Positions 20,301 to 31,351 of a stretch of DNA of 64,000 nucleotides are shown piece after piece. The position numbers and the translations under genes are program-made. The DNA is from Doryteuthis pealeii (taxonomy: Eukaryota > Mollusca > Cephalopoda > Myopsida > Loliginidae). The DNA lies in contig CM042142.1 of NCBI GenBank assembly GCA_023376005.1, forward strand, positions 49,344,859 through 49,408,858, in the 5' to 3' direction. Position 1 is the stretch's first letter. Each line of letters starts with the position of its first letter. A model generated the notes under the pieces. That model was not told the DNA's origin. It searched no databases and saw only the letters and a list, made by a program, of their open reading frames with translations.

Positions 20301-20339
20301 AGACTAGGCCGACCAGCTGTTGTTGGCATCCTTCTGTCT

Positions 20340-20640
20340 ACTAAAGACGATGGCGTAGTGTCCAATTTTTTATTATCTGCAACTGCGTGAGTGGCTGAAC
20401 AGACCAATTTTTAAATGGCAATCTCTGGTGTAGTGATTGCAAACAAACGGTGATGCTTGTTGGAGATGCAGTTGTCTCTCCCTCCTTATGGCTCTCTTTT
20501 CTGTGGTAGCTTCTTTCCTCTCTTTTTCACTCCTTTTCGTTCCTTGTTTGACGAAGAGGCGCCAGATCTTACGGTCTTCTGCATAAGGCTCCCATGTGTT
20601 AATGTCGATGTGGTATGTCTTCATGTCCCTCTTGCAGACA
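20340..20640 (-). pseudogene. LINE C-terminal zinc-knuckle remnant
   Basis: On the minus strand, WEPYAEDRKIWRLFVKQGTK, then a charged helix, then CNHYTRDCHLKIGLFSHSRSC. That is the C-terminal zinc-knuckle-like end of several LINE clades. It converges tail to tail with the plus-strand LINE remnant ending at 20,300. Clade not settled. Confidence 0.65.
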
Positions 20641-20669
20641 TCTTTAAAGACCCGAACAACAAAAACTTA

Positions 20670-21370
20670 CTAATACCAGGTTTTTATCATTTCTAGTAGA
20701 ACATTATAAACTCAAAACGGATATTATTAGGTATCATCTATGATAAACTTTACAACAATGAAACTCTGTAATAAAGAAAAAAAATCAAAGTTAGTTAAAA
20801 AAATATAACGTGTTTCCCCGAAAATAAGGACTACCTGCAAAATAAGATTTAGCGTGATTTATCAGGATGGTTTTAATATAAGCCATTCCCTTAAAATAAG
20901 CCCTAGTTGAGAGCGGCAGACAGACGAAAGAAATAAGCATTCTTCACAAACTCATTAATGAGTCTTTGAATAAAAGAACATGTTAATGTTAAATAAATGT
21001 AAATTGTTTTTCGTAATTTCTGATTATTTAGAAATTTTCGCAATTTTCTACGTAATGTCGTTTTTCGATATATGAAGAATAAGACATTCCCCGAAAATAA
21101 GCCCGAGTGTTATATTTTGGAATGAAAATTAATATAAGCCTTGTCTTATTTTCGGGGAAACACAGTACTTACTGAAGAGAAATGTGTGAAGGGGTCTACA
21201 TATTTTAAGACTGTTATATATTTACACTTTTGGTTACAGAGATTTAATGCTGTAGAGTTGGGTAATAGATAATAACTAATAATATCAGTTTCGATTGTAT
21301 AACATTCTATTAAAGATAATAAAAATCTGGCATCTTTGAATTAGAAGAAAATGAACTTTTTGTAAAAAGT
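20670..21370. mobile_element. Family E element, interrupted by a MITE
   Basis: Left part CAAAACGGATATTATTAGGT and right part CTTTTGGTTACAGAGATTTA plus TAACTAATAATATCAGTTTC match the family at 34.2 and 47.7 kb. Their outer ends (AGAACATT and ATAACATTCT) are inverted. The 20,808-21,165 MITE lies inside. Confidence 0.6.
20808..21165. mobile_element. TA-flanked MITE with GTGTTTCCCCGAAAATAAG ends
   Basis: Terminal inverted repeats GTGTTTCCCCGAAAATAAG and CTTATTTTCGGGGAAACAC, flanked by TA at 20,806-20,807 and 21,166-21,167. AATAAGCC blocks near both ends repeat internally. The TA duplication suggests mobilisation by a Tc1/mariner-type transposase. I recall this terminus from repeats in other genomes but cannot confirm it here. 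Confidence 0.75.
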
Positions 21371-21385
21371 GGTAGAGATTAATAT

Positions 21386-21525
21386 ACAATGTGTGTCAAA
21401 AAAGTATCGAAATTCTTTGTACTTTTTGACACACCTTGTATTCTGACAAAATCAACGTTCCATTCATTGTTCATTTCTATCTCGGTAAATACAGCTTCAA
21501 TCTCGATACTTTTATGACAAACCTT
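21386..21525. mobile_element. Mariner-type MITE
   Basis: Ends ACAATGTGTGTCAAAAAAGT and the weaker ATGACAAACCTTATA beside TA. The left end folds on itself: GTGTCAAAAAAGTA is followed by TACTTTTTGACACACCTTGT. A cleaner copy lies at 62,514-62,668. Confidence 0.6.
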
Positions 21526-21639
21526 ATATATATTATATATATATATATAATATATAATATATATATATATATATATTTCTTTTTAAAAAAATTCTTCTTA
21601 ACTATCCTTCTTCTCTTTTTTGTATGTTAATTTTATGCT

Positions 21640-21945
21640 TCATTGTGACAGTTTTTAACAATAACAAAAAATGCTAAGACAAACAGGAATATTTCTTTTA
21701 TGTTATTTATTTTGTAATTGTTCTCAACTAGTTTCAACCTAAGGTCATCGTCAGGTGAAAAAGTACTTTTGAAAGAAATTATTTTTAGAAATTGTTAAAC
21801 AAGATTTCAAAGTGTTTGACAAGCCACAACTGAAGGGCCGAAAAAATGTAATGAAAAAGTGGCAAGTCCATCTGTTGATTTAAAACCATCTTCTGGTTAA
21901 ATCCCTTGGAGTTTTTGTTTTCTATATAAATGATGGATATTTAAA
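21640..21945. other. AT-tract-flanked segment with hammerhead-like core
   Basis: Lies between AT-rich tracts at about 21,530-21,580 and (AT)n at about 21,948-21,980. Only the hammerhead-like core (next entry) is recognisable. Confidence 0.4.
21721..21760 (-). ncRNA. Hammerhead-ribozyme-like core
   Basis: Minus strand: CTGACGA (21,754-21,748), a weak stem II ACC/GGT with a TTA loop, GAAAC, palindromic stem III ACTAGT (21,732-21,727), T at the cleavage position and a stem I (TTCAC/GAGAA) with one mismatch. Extra unpaired bases at the stem II base lower confidence. Confidence 0.35.
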
Positions 21946-21947
21946 GG

Positions 21948-21985
<38 letters not shown>

Positions 21986-22008
21986 GTGTGTGTGTGTGTG
22001 TGTGTGTG
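21948..22008. repeat. (AT)n-(GT)n microsatellite
   Basis: About 32 bp of (AT)n, then (GT)n from about 21,986. Confidence 0.9.
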
Positions 22009-22018
22009 TATCATGCGC

Positions 22019-22720
22019 TGAATTGGCGAGGGATCAGTATCGAACTCAGAACCTTGCGGCTCTTAGGTGGATGCCCTACTGCTGAGCTAAACCGGCTCTA
22101 AAACAGAATGTCCTACCTATAATAAATCGACGCTTTTGTTAATTGTTTAAAAGATTAAAACAAACCAACCAACAAGAGTTTCATATGACGATAAGCGAGG
22201 GCCGGTATTGAACCTGAACCTTGCCGCCCTCGGGGATGCTCTACCGACTGAGCTAAACCAGCTCTAAAACAGAGTACTCTATATATAATAAATCGACGCT
22301 CTTTGTTAATTAATTAAAAGGTTAAAACAAACAAAAAAGAGTTTCATACGACGATAAGCGAGTGCTGGTATCGAACCCGAAACCTTGCAGCTCCTGGGCG
22401 GATGCTCTACCGACTGAGCTAAACCGGCTCTAAAAAAAAAAAGAAAAAAAAAAAAAAAAAAAAAAAAAAGAATACACTATCTGTAATAAATCGAGGCTTC
22501 TTGTTAACTATTTAAAAGGTTAAAAACAACAAAATTTTTCATACGGTCGTAAGCGAGGGCCGGTATCGAACCCGGAACCTTGCCTTTTCTGGGCGGATGC
22601 TCTACCAACTGAGCTAAACTGGCTCTAAAAAAAAAAAAAGAGTACTCTATCTGTAATAAATCGAGGTTTCTTGTTAATTGTTTAAAAAGGTTAAAACAAA
22701 AACAAACAAACAAAAATTAC
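22019..22720 (-). repeat. Tandem array of four tRNA-like units
   Basis: Four minus-strand heads at about 22,019-22,098, 22,195-22,266, 22,355-22,430 and 22,549-22,626. Each has TTTAGCTCAGTNGGTAGAGC-type box A (the first reads AGTAG), ATCCGCC, and GGTTCGATACC-type box B. They are separated by AGAGTACTCTAT, ATAATAAATCGA and TTGTTAATTNTTTAAAAGG. The period is about 160-195 bp. Acceptor and anticodon stems are poor, so these are not working tRNA genes but the head of a SINE B-like element amplified in tandem. Confidence 0.7.
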
Positions 22721-22729
22721 ATTTACATT

Positions 22730-23430
22730 TGAGCCCCCCCCCTCAAAGTGACACGAGTAATTCGTTAGATTGGTTGATATGAATTTTATTCGATAATCGA
22801 TTTATTACATCAGAATAGGAAATAATCACCGCAGATCAATAAAATCTCCTCCTCTTCTCCTTGATGTGTCCAGCCTCATGTGTGTCCATGCGCTATTGTG
22901 GTATTTATTTCGACTATTTCCATAAAATTAGCGACTGACGAAGTTTAAACGCTTCTTTGGATGCAAGCCGGCATACAGGAGAGGCAATGCAATAACGGAA
23001 AACAAGCCATAATAATCTCATTGATTTACTTCCTCACGATCGCCAAACACAAACAAAAACGGAAAAGCCGCAGTAAGAGACGCCCGGGCATGTCGTAGCC
23101 CCCCCGGGGGTCGGGGTGGGGTGGCAGAATATATATGCAAGGGAGGAGATTAGTAGCACTTGTCAGGGCATTGTCAGATCTGGTTTCAAAATCCTAAGAG
23201 ATTTTTAAGTTAACCAAAGTCAGTGATTCAGTAACGATTTTCACCTGCTGCAATAGAATCATCGCTGTTGAGAAAATCAAATAATCAAATATGACTGACT
23301 GATTTACAAATGAATTGGACAAAATTCGATATTTTATCATTTTTTTCCCCCTTTCTTCTTCTCCTACATTTTTTTTTCAATAAACAATTGGCGCACGCTA
23401 CGATCTTTAGTTAATCACAGAAACAATTTG
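22730..23430. promoter_or_regulatory. GC-rich island followed by TATA-like motif (speculative promoter)
   Basis: In an AT-rich window, 23,080-23,125 is unusually GC-rich (GTAGCCCCCCCGGGGGTCGG, GGGTGGGGTGG). It is followed at once by AGAATATATATGCAAGGG, a TATA-like motif, and about 30 nt later by TTAGTAGCACTTGTC. A composition change with this order could be a core promoter. No exon, start codon context or domain follows before the satellite at 23,432, so this rests on composition alone. Confidence 0.2.
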
Positions 23431-23431
23431 A

Positions 23432-24916
23432 CTATATTTAACTATCATGCTGTACATAAATTCGACAATATTTGACTATATTTCTGCTCATAAATTTGAT
23501 TATTTCATATTCATACACAAACTTGACTATATTTTACTATATTTCTACAAATAAATTTGCCTATATTTCTACATATAAATTTCACTATATCTTTATATAT
23601 TTCGACACATGAATTTGACTATATTTCTACATATATATTTGACTATTTGATTATATTTCTGCTTATGAATTTGATTATATGTGCCTACATTCATACACAA
23701 ACTTGACTATATTTTACTATATTTCTACAAAAAATTTGCCTATATTTCTACATATAAATTTCACTATATCTTTATATATTTCGACACATGAATTTGACTA
23801 TATTTCTACATATATATTTGACTATTTGATTATATTTCTGCTTATGAATTTGATTATATGTGCCTACATTCATACACAAACTTGACTATATTTTACTATA
23901 TTTCTACAAATAAATTTGCCTATATTTCTACATATAAATTTCACTATATCTTTATATATTTCGACACATAATTTTGACTATATTTCTACATATATATTTG
24001 ACTATTTGATTATATTTCTGCTTATGAATTTGATTATATTTGCCTACATTCATACACAAACTTGACTATATTTTACTATATTTCTACAAATAAATTTGCC
24101 TATATTTCTACTTATAAATTTCACTATATCTTTATATATTTCGACACATAAATTTGACTATATTTCTACATATATATTTGACTATTTGATTATATTTCTG
24201 CTTATGAATTTGATTATATGTGCCTATATTCATACACAAACTTGACTATATTTTACTATATTTCTACAAATAAATTTGCCTATATTTCTACTTATAAATT
24301 TCACTATATCTTTATATATTTCGACACATAAATTTGACTATATTTCTACATATATATTTGACTATTTGATTATATTTCTGCTTATGAATTTGATTATATG
24401 TGCCTATATTCATACACAAACTTGACTATATTTTACTATATTTCTACAAATAAATTGCCTATATTTCTACTTATAAAATTTCACTATATCTTTATATATT
24501 TCGACACATAAATTTGACTATATTTCTACATATATATTTGACTATTTGATTATATTTCTGCTTATGAATTTGATTATATGTGCCTACATTCATACACAAA
24601 CTTGACTATATTTACTATATTTCTACAAATAAATTTGCCTATATTTCTACTTATAAATTTCACTATATCTTTATATATTTCGACACATAAATTTGACTAT
24701 ATTTCTACATATATATTTGACTATTTGATTATATTTCTGCTCATAAATTTGATTATATGTGCCTATATTTATACACAAACTTGACTATATTTTACTATAT
24801 TTCTACAAATAAATTTGACTATATTTCTATATATAAATTCCACTATATTTATATATATTTCGACACCAATTTGACTATTTGACTATATTTCTACACATAC
24901 ACCTGACTATATTTAA
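23432..24916. repeat. 180-bp AT-rich satellite, about eight units
   Basis: The unit begins TTCATACACAAACTTGACTA and restarts at about 23,511, 23,690, 23,870, 24,050, 24,230, 24,410, 24,590 and 24,769. Neighbours differ by a few bases or 1-bp indels. Each unit is built from about seven shorter repeats of the type GACTATATTTCTACATATAAATTT broken into 20-30-nt variants, so there is a two-level structure. Open frames across it have no domain. Confidence 0.95.
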
Positions 24917-25291
24917 CTAAATAATCTACTCTTAATAGAATTAAATATGAAACCAGCGATAACATTCTAAAATGCTTTAAATAGATAGAACATTTTTTAA
25001 ATTCTAAATCACGTTTGCGTAGCTCGTTAAATATATTTAAAAAAAAAACCGCCAGCGTTATTTAAGGTCAACTTAGCGACAAAAACAAAACAATAGTTTA
25101 GACAAATAATAATCAGCCTTGATAATATTTCAGAAAATAAATGACAGTTCTTGGATTACTTATGAAAACTCTTTCGGACAATTCATTAACGCCTTTCAAG
25201 ATAATAACACACAAAAAATTGTTAGAAAACTTGAAAGAAAAAAAGAAAAGACTTCAAACCATAAGAATTCCATTATTTTTAAACAATCTAT

Positions 25292-25296
<5 letters not shown>
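24917..25296. other. No recognised feature
   Basis: AT-rich sequence leading into an (AT)n-(GT)n tract (about 25,297-25,372). An 88-codon open frame runs into the microsatellite and has no domain. Confidence 0.5.
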
Positions 25297-25346
<50 letters not shown>

Positions 25347-25514
25347 GTGTGTGTATGTATGTGTGTGTGTGTGGTGTTGTACAGTAGACAAATATCTAAA
25401 AAGATGACAGACGAGGATTTAGAGTTGAGTTTTTTATTAACCATTTCATGTTCACGAGGGAGATGTCGCAGATGACAATGAAGGCTGTATAATAATTGTC
25501 CAAAATCCCTGGTG

Positions 25515-25775
25515 TTTTATCTCGAGTACATATACTTTCGACCTTCGTTGACCATTGTCACTGATGTGGGTACGACCACGCCATATACTATACAATGTAT
25601 TCTGTAATAATTGACTGTTTTGAATGGGAGCATTCGTTGCACGCAGTTGACGCTCTCATTCAAAACATTCAATGTTCACAGAATGCATCATATACTATAT
25701 GGCGTGGTCGTACCCACATCTTTGTCGACGACCAATGAAAGTCGAAAGTACATGTACTCGAGATACAACACAAGT
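25515..25775. mobile_element. Fold-back MITE
   Basis: Arms at about 25,515-25,630 and 25,655-25,775 share GTGGGTACGACCACGCCATA, ATACTATA, CTCGAGTACATNTAC and ATTTTGAATG-type sequence in inverted order. The loop is about 20 nt. No coding sequence. Confidence 0.75.
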
Positions 25776-26120
25776 TTGGTTGGTTAGGTTTTACGGCATG
25801 TCAACCCATTGGGCCATTTTATACCGAAGGCGTTTTTGTTTTATTCATTTTTGAAGGGTCCTCAATTTTTAAACTCAATTTTTTAAAGACATTTTTTTTA
25901 ATTCATGTTTTTCTATTTAACCCATAGATGGGATCCTAACAGGTATTACCAATCCGGGTCAGAGTATACCTGGAAGCTATGGTGATGAAGGGGTGCTCCA
26001 CATTTCTCAGAGCTCCAAAATTGGAACTTCATCATCAGATAGAGTTTAACGTCATACACAGGACACCAAGACCCTCAACCACCGCCTTCTAGTACATACT
26101 TAATAAAAATGGTTGGGGCT
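25775..26120 (-). mobile_element. Family C copy
   Basis: Contains the shared tail (TGGTTGGTTAGG, then GGCATGTCAACCCATTGGG), CTATTTAACCCATAGATGGG, GATGAAGGGGTGCTCCACAT and TCAGATAGAGTTTAACGTCA. Read on the minus strand the conserved tail with CCAA repeats comes last, as in a LINE or SINE 3' end. No translated domain is convincing. Confidence 0.6.
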
Positions 26121-26339
26121 TACCAAAAGCCTAATAGAGTAGGGACAGTCACCAGTGACACCAGTGAATTCGGACGATTGATTTTAACGGCATGTCAACC
26201 CGTCTAGGGTTATATTATACCTAGAGGTTAGGTAATCGCATTCGTTGTACATTCATATATTTTGTGTAGTTGTTACTTTAGAGATTTTTTGCACATGAAT
26301 ACAAATAGGTTTCTGTATCTTTGTTTTAATGGCATACGA
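26121..26339. other. Second partial family C tail and spacer
   Basis: A second GGCATGTCAACCCGTCTAGG at about 26,190 marks another partial copy. The rest is not recognisable. Confidence 0.45.
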
Positions 26340-26880
26340 AGTCGGTATAGTGACTCCTTAATTGCTTCCGACTCCGACTTCAGGATTCCGACACCGACAC
26401 CGACTACAACCCTGGGTAATTAAGTCTGGACAGTTTTTAATCACATTTTGTGTATTATCCAATAGTATCACTGTGCACTGCATAACTTTACTGACTAAAC
26501 TAGGTCCATATAAAGTGTAAATTCAACTGGAGCCGATATAGTTTTACTGACTCCGACTCAAATGACCCCTTAATTGCCTACGACTCCGACTCCAAGACTC
26601 AGACTGACTTCAAGACTCCAACTCCAAGACTCCACAATTTTTAATCACACTTCGTGTATTATCCAAGTATATCACTGTGCACTGTATAAGTTTACTGACT
26701 AAACTAGGACCATATAAAGTGTAAATTTCAACTAATCGGTATATAATTTTATCGACCCCTTAATTGCTTACAACTCCGACTCCGAGTTAAAGACTCCAAC
26801 TCTAAGATTCTGACTCCACAGTAATTAAGTCTCGATAGTTTTTGATCGCACTACGCGTATTATGAAATAGTATCAGTTTG
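26340..26880. repeat. Minisatellite with (GACTCC)n cores
   Basis: About 2.5 units of 190-210 bp. Each begins CCTTAATTGC, has a CCGACTCC/AAGACTCC hexamer run, then TTTTTAATCACA, TGTGTATTATCC, TATCACTGTGCACTG and ACCATATAAAGTGTAAATT. Units start near 26,357, 26,567 and 26,757. Confidence 0.8.
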
Positions 26881-27319
26881 TTTCTGAATTATTTTAGAAT
26901 GAGTAAAAGAGAAATTGAAGAGAAAGCAATTAAACTCGGCATCGGGATGAACATACCAAGTTAAAATCCTCTTTGTTTTTTTAGTTTCAGTTTGAGATCA
27001 AAGCCATCGTTGGCTAGCGTTCGTCAAATTTTCTACATCTGAAAAAACAAGAGTTGCATAAATAATATAAAAGAACGATGACTCGGCTAATCATTTTCCG
27101 TCTTCTTCTTCTTCATCTTCATCTTCTTCTTCGTCGGTGAGACAATTCCTGTCTTAAGTACATAATTATGGAGAAATGATAGTTGCTCAGTACTTAGCCA
27201 TATGTTTCCTCTAAAAATGTAGCGAGTGTGGCATCATTTCCACCTGCGAGCCATAAATCTCCATCAATTAAGTTGAGTTATCAGCGTGGCCTCGAACGCA
27301 CCCCTAACAGGCACGCGAC

Positions 27320-27366
<47 letters not shown>

Positions 27367-27773
27367 CGACAACATCAGCAGAACAACAGTAACAACAGCA
27401 CTAATAATAATACTGTATCAAAAGCATTAAAGACATAAAAATGGGCCCAGTATATTTTCTTTAGTGTTTTTGCTCCTTTCTTGCTTTCTTTCTCTCTTTC
27501 TTTATTTGTGCCACGTGCCGGTTATTGCGATCATGCACACATCAGAAAGCTGTACGAAAGAATTAAAAACATTTAAATTATCTGCGAGCTTCCAGGAATA
27601 GACGAGAGACCTGAGAACTCTCGTTAAGTGAATGAGAAAACTGATGACCACGCGTAAAGCATTTATAGACTCTACATTGATAGACTTTATGTGAAAAAAA
27701 AAAGTCTGACGAGTAGGTCTCGACTTCCAAAAGAACTACACGATGCAATGTAATCTACGAGACTGATTTAGTT
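26881..27773. other. No recognised gene; (TAA)n tract
   Basis: (CTT/CAT)n-type run near 27,105-27,135, (TAA)n at about 27,319-27,363 and a (CTTT)n-like run near 27,475-27,505. No domain. Confidence 0.55.
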
Positions 27774-28404
27774 GGTTGGTTGTTTGGTTTATTTTACGAC
27801 ATACCAATCGTCTTTCGGGTTATTTTATACTGAATCAACTCATTTTGATAAACAAAGGACACAGCTTTTACAGTGTCTGCTGTTGCTTAAGTTGTCACCC
27901 TATTAAGTAATGAACGGTCAATTTAGTAAAAAACAAAAACAAACACAAAAAAATACGGAAAACACAAACAAAACAAAATGAATAAATAAATGAATTAAAC
28001 AAACAAAAATAACAAAAAAAAAAAAAAAAAAAACCACTGTGTATTTTTTCTTTAATTTTCTGGTTTCGGCAACCTTGACTGAAAATCAAATGTCAAAATT
28101 TATTGTGAACCTGGCATATCAGCCTATGTGAAATACAAAAAAAAAATGCACTTTGGAACTGCTTATTCCCTTAGGAGAGTATTATCAAATGCACACGGAA
28201 AATATAACCCAAAAGAGGCAGCAAAAACATAAATACATAGAATGCATATAATCACTACCTTTCCTTATCCAAGATCTTGGGTGAAGACCCAAAACCGAAA
28301 GTAAAGCTGAACATTCATTAATATAATAATAATAATAATAATAATAATATATAAACAAGAAGAATAAGAATAAGAATAAAAAGAAGCTCACAAGGAATGA
28401 TTAA
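27774..28404. repeat. Family C tail fragment, A-rich runs and (ATA)n
   Basis: 27,774-27,860 has TTGGTTGGTTGTTTGG and ACGACATACCAATCGTC. It is followed by A-rich simple sequence near 27,920-28,035 and (ATA)n at about 28,321-28,350. Nothing else seen. Confidence 0.55.
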
Positions 28405-29280
28405 GGTTGTTGGTTGGTTGGTTTGATTTTAAGGCATGTCAACCCCTCATTGGGTCATTTTATGCTGTTTTTGTTTTATCCATTCTTGATAGGTACTCAA
28501 TTTTTTATACATATTTTAACTCATGTTTTTTTCTATTTAACCCATAGATGGGATCCTAACAGGTACTACCACTCTGGGTCAGAGAGGACCTGGAATCAAT
28601 GGTGATGAAGGGGTGCTCCACATTTCTCAGAGCTCCAAAATTGGAACTTCATCATAAGATAGAGTTTAACGTCATACACAGGACACCAAGACCAAGGTAC
28701 TACCACAGGTATTCCTTCTTGTTGGGTATTCAATTTTATTAAATTCATTTTAAAAACAGTTTCTTAAACTGATTTTTTATCGATCTAAACGATAGATGGG
28801 ACCCTAACAGGTACTACATCTTTGAGTCAGAGTTGACCTGGGAGTAATGGCAATGAAGGGGTACTTCCCACTTCCCAAACCCCAGAATTGAAATCTCACC
28901 ACTAGATGCAGTTTAATGTCATATCCAGGATACTAAGACCCTCAGCTACCATCTTCTAGCACATACATGATTAAAAAATATGTTGGGAGCTTGCCATACC
29001 AGCAATAAGGTCGAGACAGTCATATAGGTGCTAGGGCTTGACGTAACAAGCCGATTGATCGGAGAGGGCCTCTCTCTGACCACTAGTCAAGCCCGAGTAA
29101 AGACCAATGTCATCGACTGCTCAGCTAACATAATTTCGTCCTTAAACATTACAGATAACCACCCACGACCAACAGGTGGTCCCAGTTTAGGGGGTCCTTC
29201 CCCTCTTCAGAGGTGCATTCGGCGTATTCTACCATCAAAGCCGATAGGACGGTTTCCAATTAGGGTTACCAACCTGAAAA
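28405..29280 (-). mobile_element. Two overlapping family C copies
   Basis: 28,405-28,700 starts with GTTGGTTGGTTGGTTTG and GGCATGTCAACCCCTC, and runs to GACACCAAGACC. A second, more diverged copy follows (28,720-29,280) with ATAGATGGGACCCTAACAGG and extends further, through GTGCTAGGGCTTGACGTAAC and GGTGCATTCGGC. 28,620-28,690 is nearly identical to 26,000-26,060. Confidence 0.6.
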
Positions 29281-29699
29281 AGATCAGTCTTATTACATTC
29301 TAGACACGCTCTCTGTAGACGAGTTTTTGGCCTCCTTATTCTCCTGATTCTTATTCTTGTGATTATTTCCGGTTCTCAAAGATCAATATCCAGTTCCGTG
29401 GTTGCCAATTGGGAACAACTGTTCGGAACATGCAACAGGCCGTGACGAACCAAACTAAATGTAGTGTAAGTTAAAGACTTCCAGCATTGTTTCCGGAGAG
29501 GCGGAGGGGTGGGGTTGGGTGAGGGACAAACGCCTTCATCTGTGTGTGGCAACTGAACGGAGATATTTTCAAGGAGATAAAGTTCATTTGGAATTAAGTT
29601 GATGATAAATTTCTTTACGTTATCACTTTCTATTGCATTCTAAATAGACGAACATCTTACACAAGACAGAAATAATCTATATGAACCTGAAGACTATTG

Positions 29700-29799
29700 T
29701 TTCTTCTTCTTCTTCTTCTCTTCTTCTTCTTCTTCTTCTTCTTCTTCTTCTTCTTCTTCTTCTTCTTTGGTGTCATTGTTTCTTATTTTTCTTTCTTCA

Positions 29800-29832
<33 letters not shown>

Positions 29833-29940
29833 ACACACACTATCTTCTCTACTCTACTCTACTCTTCTCTTCCTTTCTCTTCTTCTTTCTTCTTCTTCTT
29901 CTTTCTTTCTTCTTCTCTATCTTCTTCTTTCTTCTATATC
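29700..29940. repeat. (TTC)n and (CA)n microsatellites
   Basis: (TTC)n at about 29,700-29,766, (CA)n at about 29,802-29,840 and imperfect (TTC)n to 29,937. Three overlapping open frames here are translations of the repeats. Confidence 0.95.
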
Positions 29941-29964
29941 TATACATTAATAACTCGTATTATA

Positions 29965-30230
29965 ATATTCTATAGAATAATCGGTTATTTCCTATAACTC
30001 CAACTAAAAAGGGAACCACTCTGAATGGATTTATCTGTTAATTAATCTACCCATTATTTTCCATTAAACTAACCCTAACCCCTAACTCAAACCCTAACCC
30101 TAAACCCTAAACCCTATCCTGACCCCGTCTTCTTTTTCCTAGTAGATCAATAAATATTTTCAGTCAATCAGAGTGGTTCCTTTTTTAGGTTGGGTTTAAT
30201 TGGAAATAACCGAATAATCTATACATCTGT
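29965..30230. mobile_element. Fold-back MITE with telomere-like core
   Basis: Inverted ends ATAATCGGTTATTTCC and GGAAATAACCGAATAATC, inner GGGAACCACTCTGA against TCAGAGTGGTTCC, and a centre with (CCCTAAA)n-like sequence. It resembles the 5.93-6.29 kb MITE in its centre (CATTAAACTAACCCTAA) but has different ends. A noisier copy lies at 42,400-42,670. Confidence 0.7.
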
Positions 30231-30239
30231 TGAGAGTCT

Positions 30240-30269
30240 GAAGACTATATTACTTCTTCTTCTTCTCTT

Positions 30270-30300
<31 letters not shown>

Positions 30301-30314
30301 TTATATTATTATTA

Positions 30315-30351
<37 letters not shown>

Positions 30352-30365
30352 TTAATTATTATTAA
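30240..30365. repeat. (TTC)n then (TTA)n tract, tail of the adjacent LINE
   Basis: The (TTA)n part directly abuts CCTTTTGAGTTTTCACATC, the LINE 3' end on the minus strand. It is therefore the (TAA)n tail of that retrotransposon. Confidence 0.8.
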
Positions 30366-30935
30366 ACCTTTTGAGTTTTCACATCAAGCAATTAGCTATG
30401 ACTTTCACTGGAGTCTAGTGACAGCAAGTCTCCTCAGGTCTCCAGGACTCTTCTGAGTATTCTGGTAGATTGCAGCAGTGCAGTGTTCTGAATGTTTCAA
30501 TCCTTCCTTATATCCAAACTTTCCAAACCCTTTTCTAATCCTTTTGGGACTGTTCCAAGTGCACCAACCACAATTGGTATCACTTTCACTTTCATATTCC
30601 ATAACTTTTTCAGTTCTCTGGCAAGTCCAGATATTTGTCCATTTTTTTCATTGTCCTTTAGCTTCACCCTGTGAATCTGCTGGCACTGCAAAATCCACCA
30701 GTTGACAAGTTCTTTCTTTTTGTTTATCAACACTAGGTCTGTTTTCTTGCTGGGATAAGGTGATCCGTTTTATTTTCAAAGTCCCAGAGAATTTATGCGC
30801 TTCGTTCTCAAGAACAGATTCTGGTTTATGCATATACCATTTTGTTGTTGGTCAAAATTTAATTTTTGCATAATTCCCAGTGGATCACCTTCCCAACCCA
30901 GTCGTGTCTAGTTTAGTATTCTCGTTGTGCTAGTT
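30366..30935 (-). pseudogene. LINE C-terminus with endonuclease-like module
   Basis: Minus-strand blocks in order: HKPESVLENEAHKFSGTLKI, a decayed RPSVDKQK segment, CQLVDFAVPADSQGEAKGQ, LARELKKLWNMKVKVIPIVV, GALGTVPKGLEKGLESLDI, then the 3' end and a (TAA)n tail. The RPD...D-type order in relatives recalls the restriction-like endonuclease of R2/R4/NeSL-type LINEs; that clade call is inference. Frameshifts are present. Other fragments of the family lie at 31.0-31.6, 37.2, 42.8-45.9 and 51.0-52.0 kb. Confidence 0.65.
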
Positions 30936-30942
30936 TGCTACA

Positions 30943-30943
<1 letters not shown>

Positions 30944-30992
<49 letters not shown>

Positions 30993-31305
30993 TTTTTGAG
31001 TTTTTCACAGTGTTAGCTGATGGTATTTCACTGGAGTCTGAGTGACAACAAGTCTCCTCAGGTCTCTAGGACTCTTCTGGGTATTCTAGCTGATTGCTGA
31101 TTAATTAAATACTCATACTGTGATATATCCACAGGTCCTGAATACACAGAAGAGTCCTGGAGACCCAGGAAACTTGTTGTCACTCAGACTCCAGTGAAAT
31201 ACCATAAGCTAATGCCGATGTGAAAAACTCAAAAGGAGTGGAAATAATAATAATAATAATAAGAAGAAGAAGAAATAAGAATAATAATAATAATAATTAA
31301 TAATA

Positions 31306-31351
<46 letters not shown>

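Noticed and set aside
22504..22713. Open frame reading SLAQLVEHPPRKGKVPGSIPA
   Set aside because: This is the familiar spurious translation of a tRNA-like SINE head, not a protein.
23679..24784. Open frames of 68 codons repeated in the satellite
   Set aside because: They recur only because the 180-bp unit recurs. Most units have stops, and the composition is that of AT-rich repeat.
23432..24916. CRISPR array
   Set aside because: Regular spacing comes from a 180-bp satellite without constant short repeats separating unique spacers. The DNA is eukaryotic.
27580..27750. CTGATGA and CTGACGA boxes
   Set aside because: No GAAAC box at a suitable distance and no stem II. Expected by chance.
29681..29997. 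Leu/Phe-rich frames
   Set aside because: Translations of (TTC)n and (CA)n in three frames.
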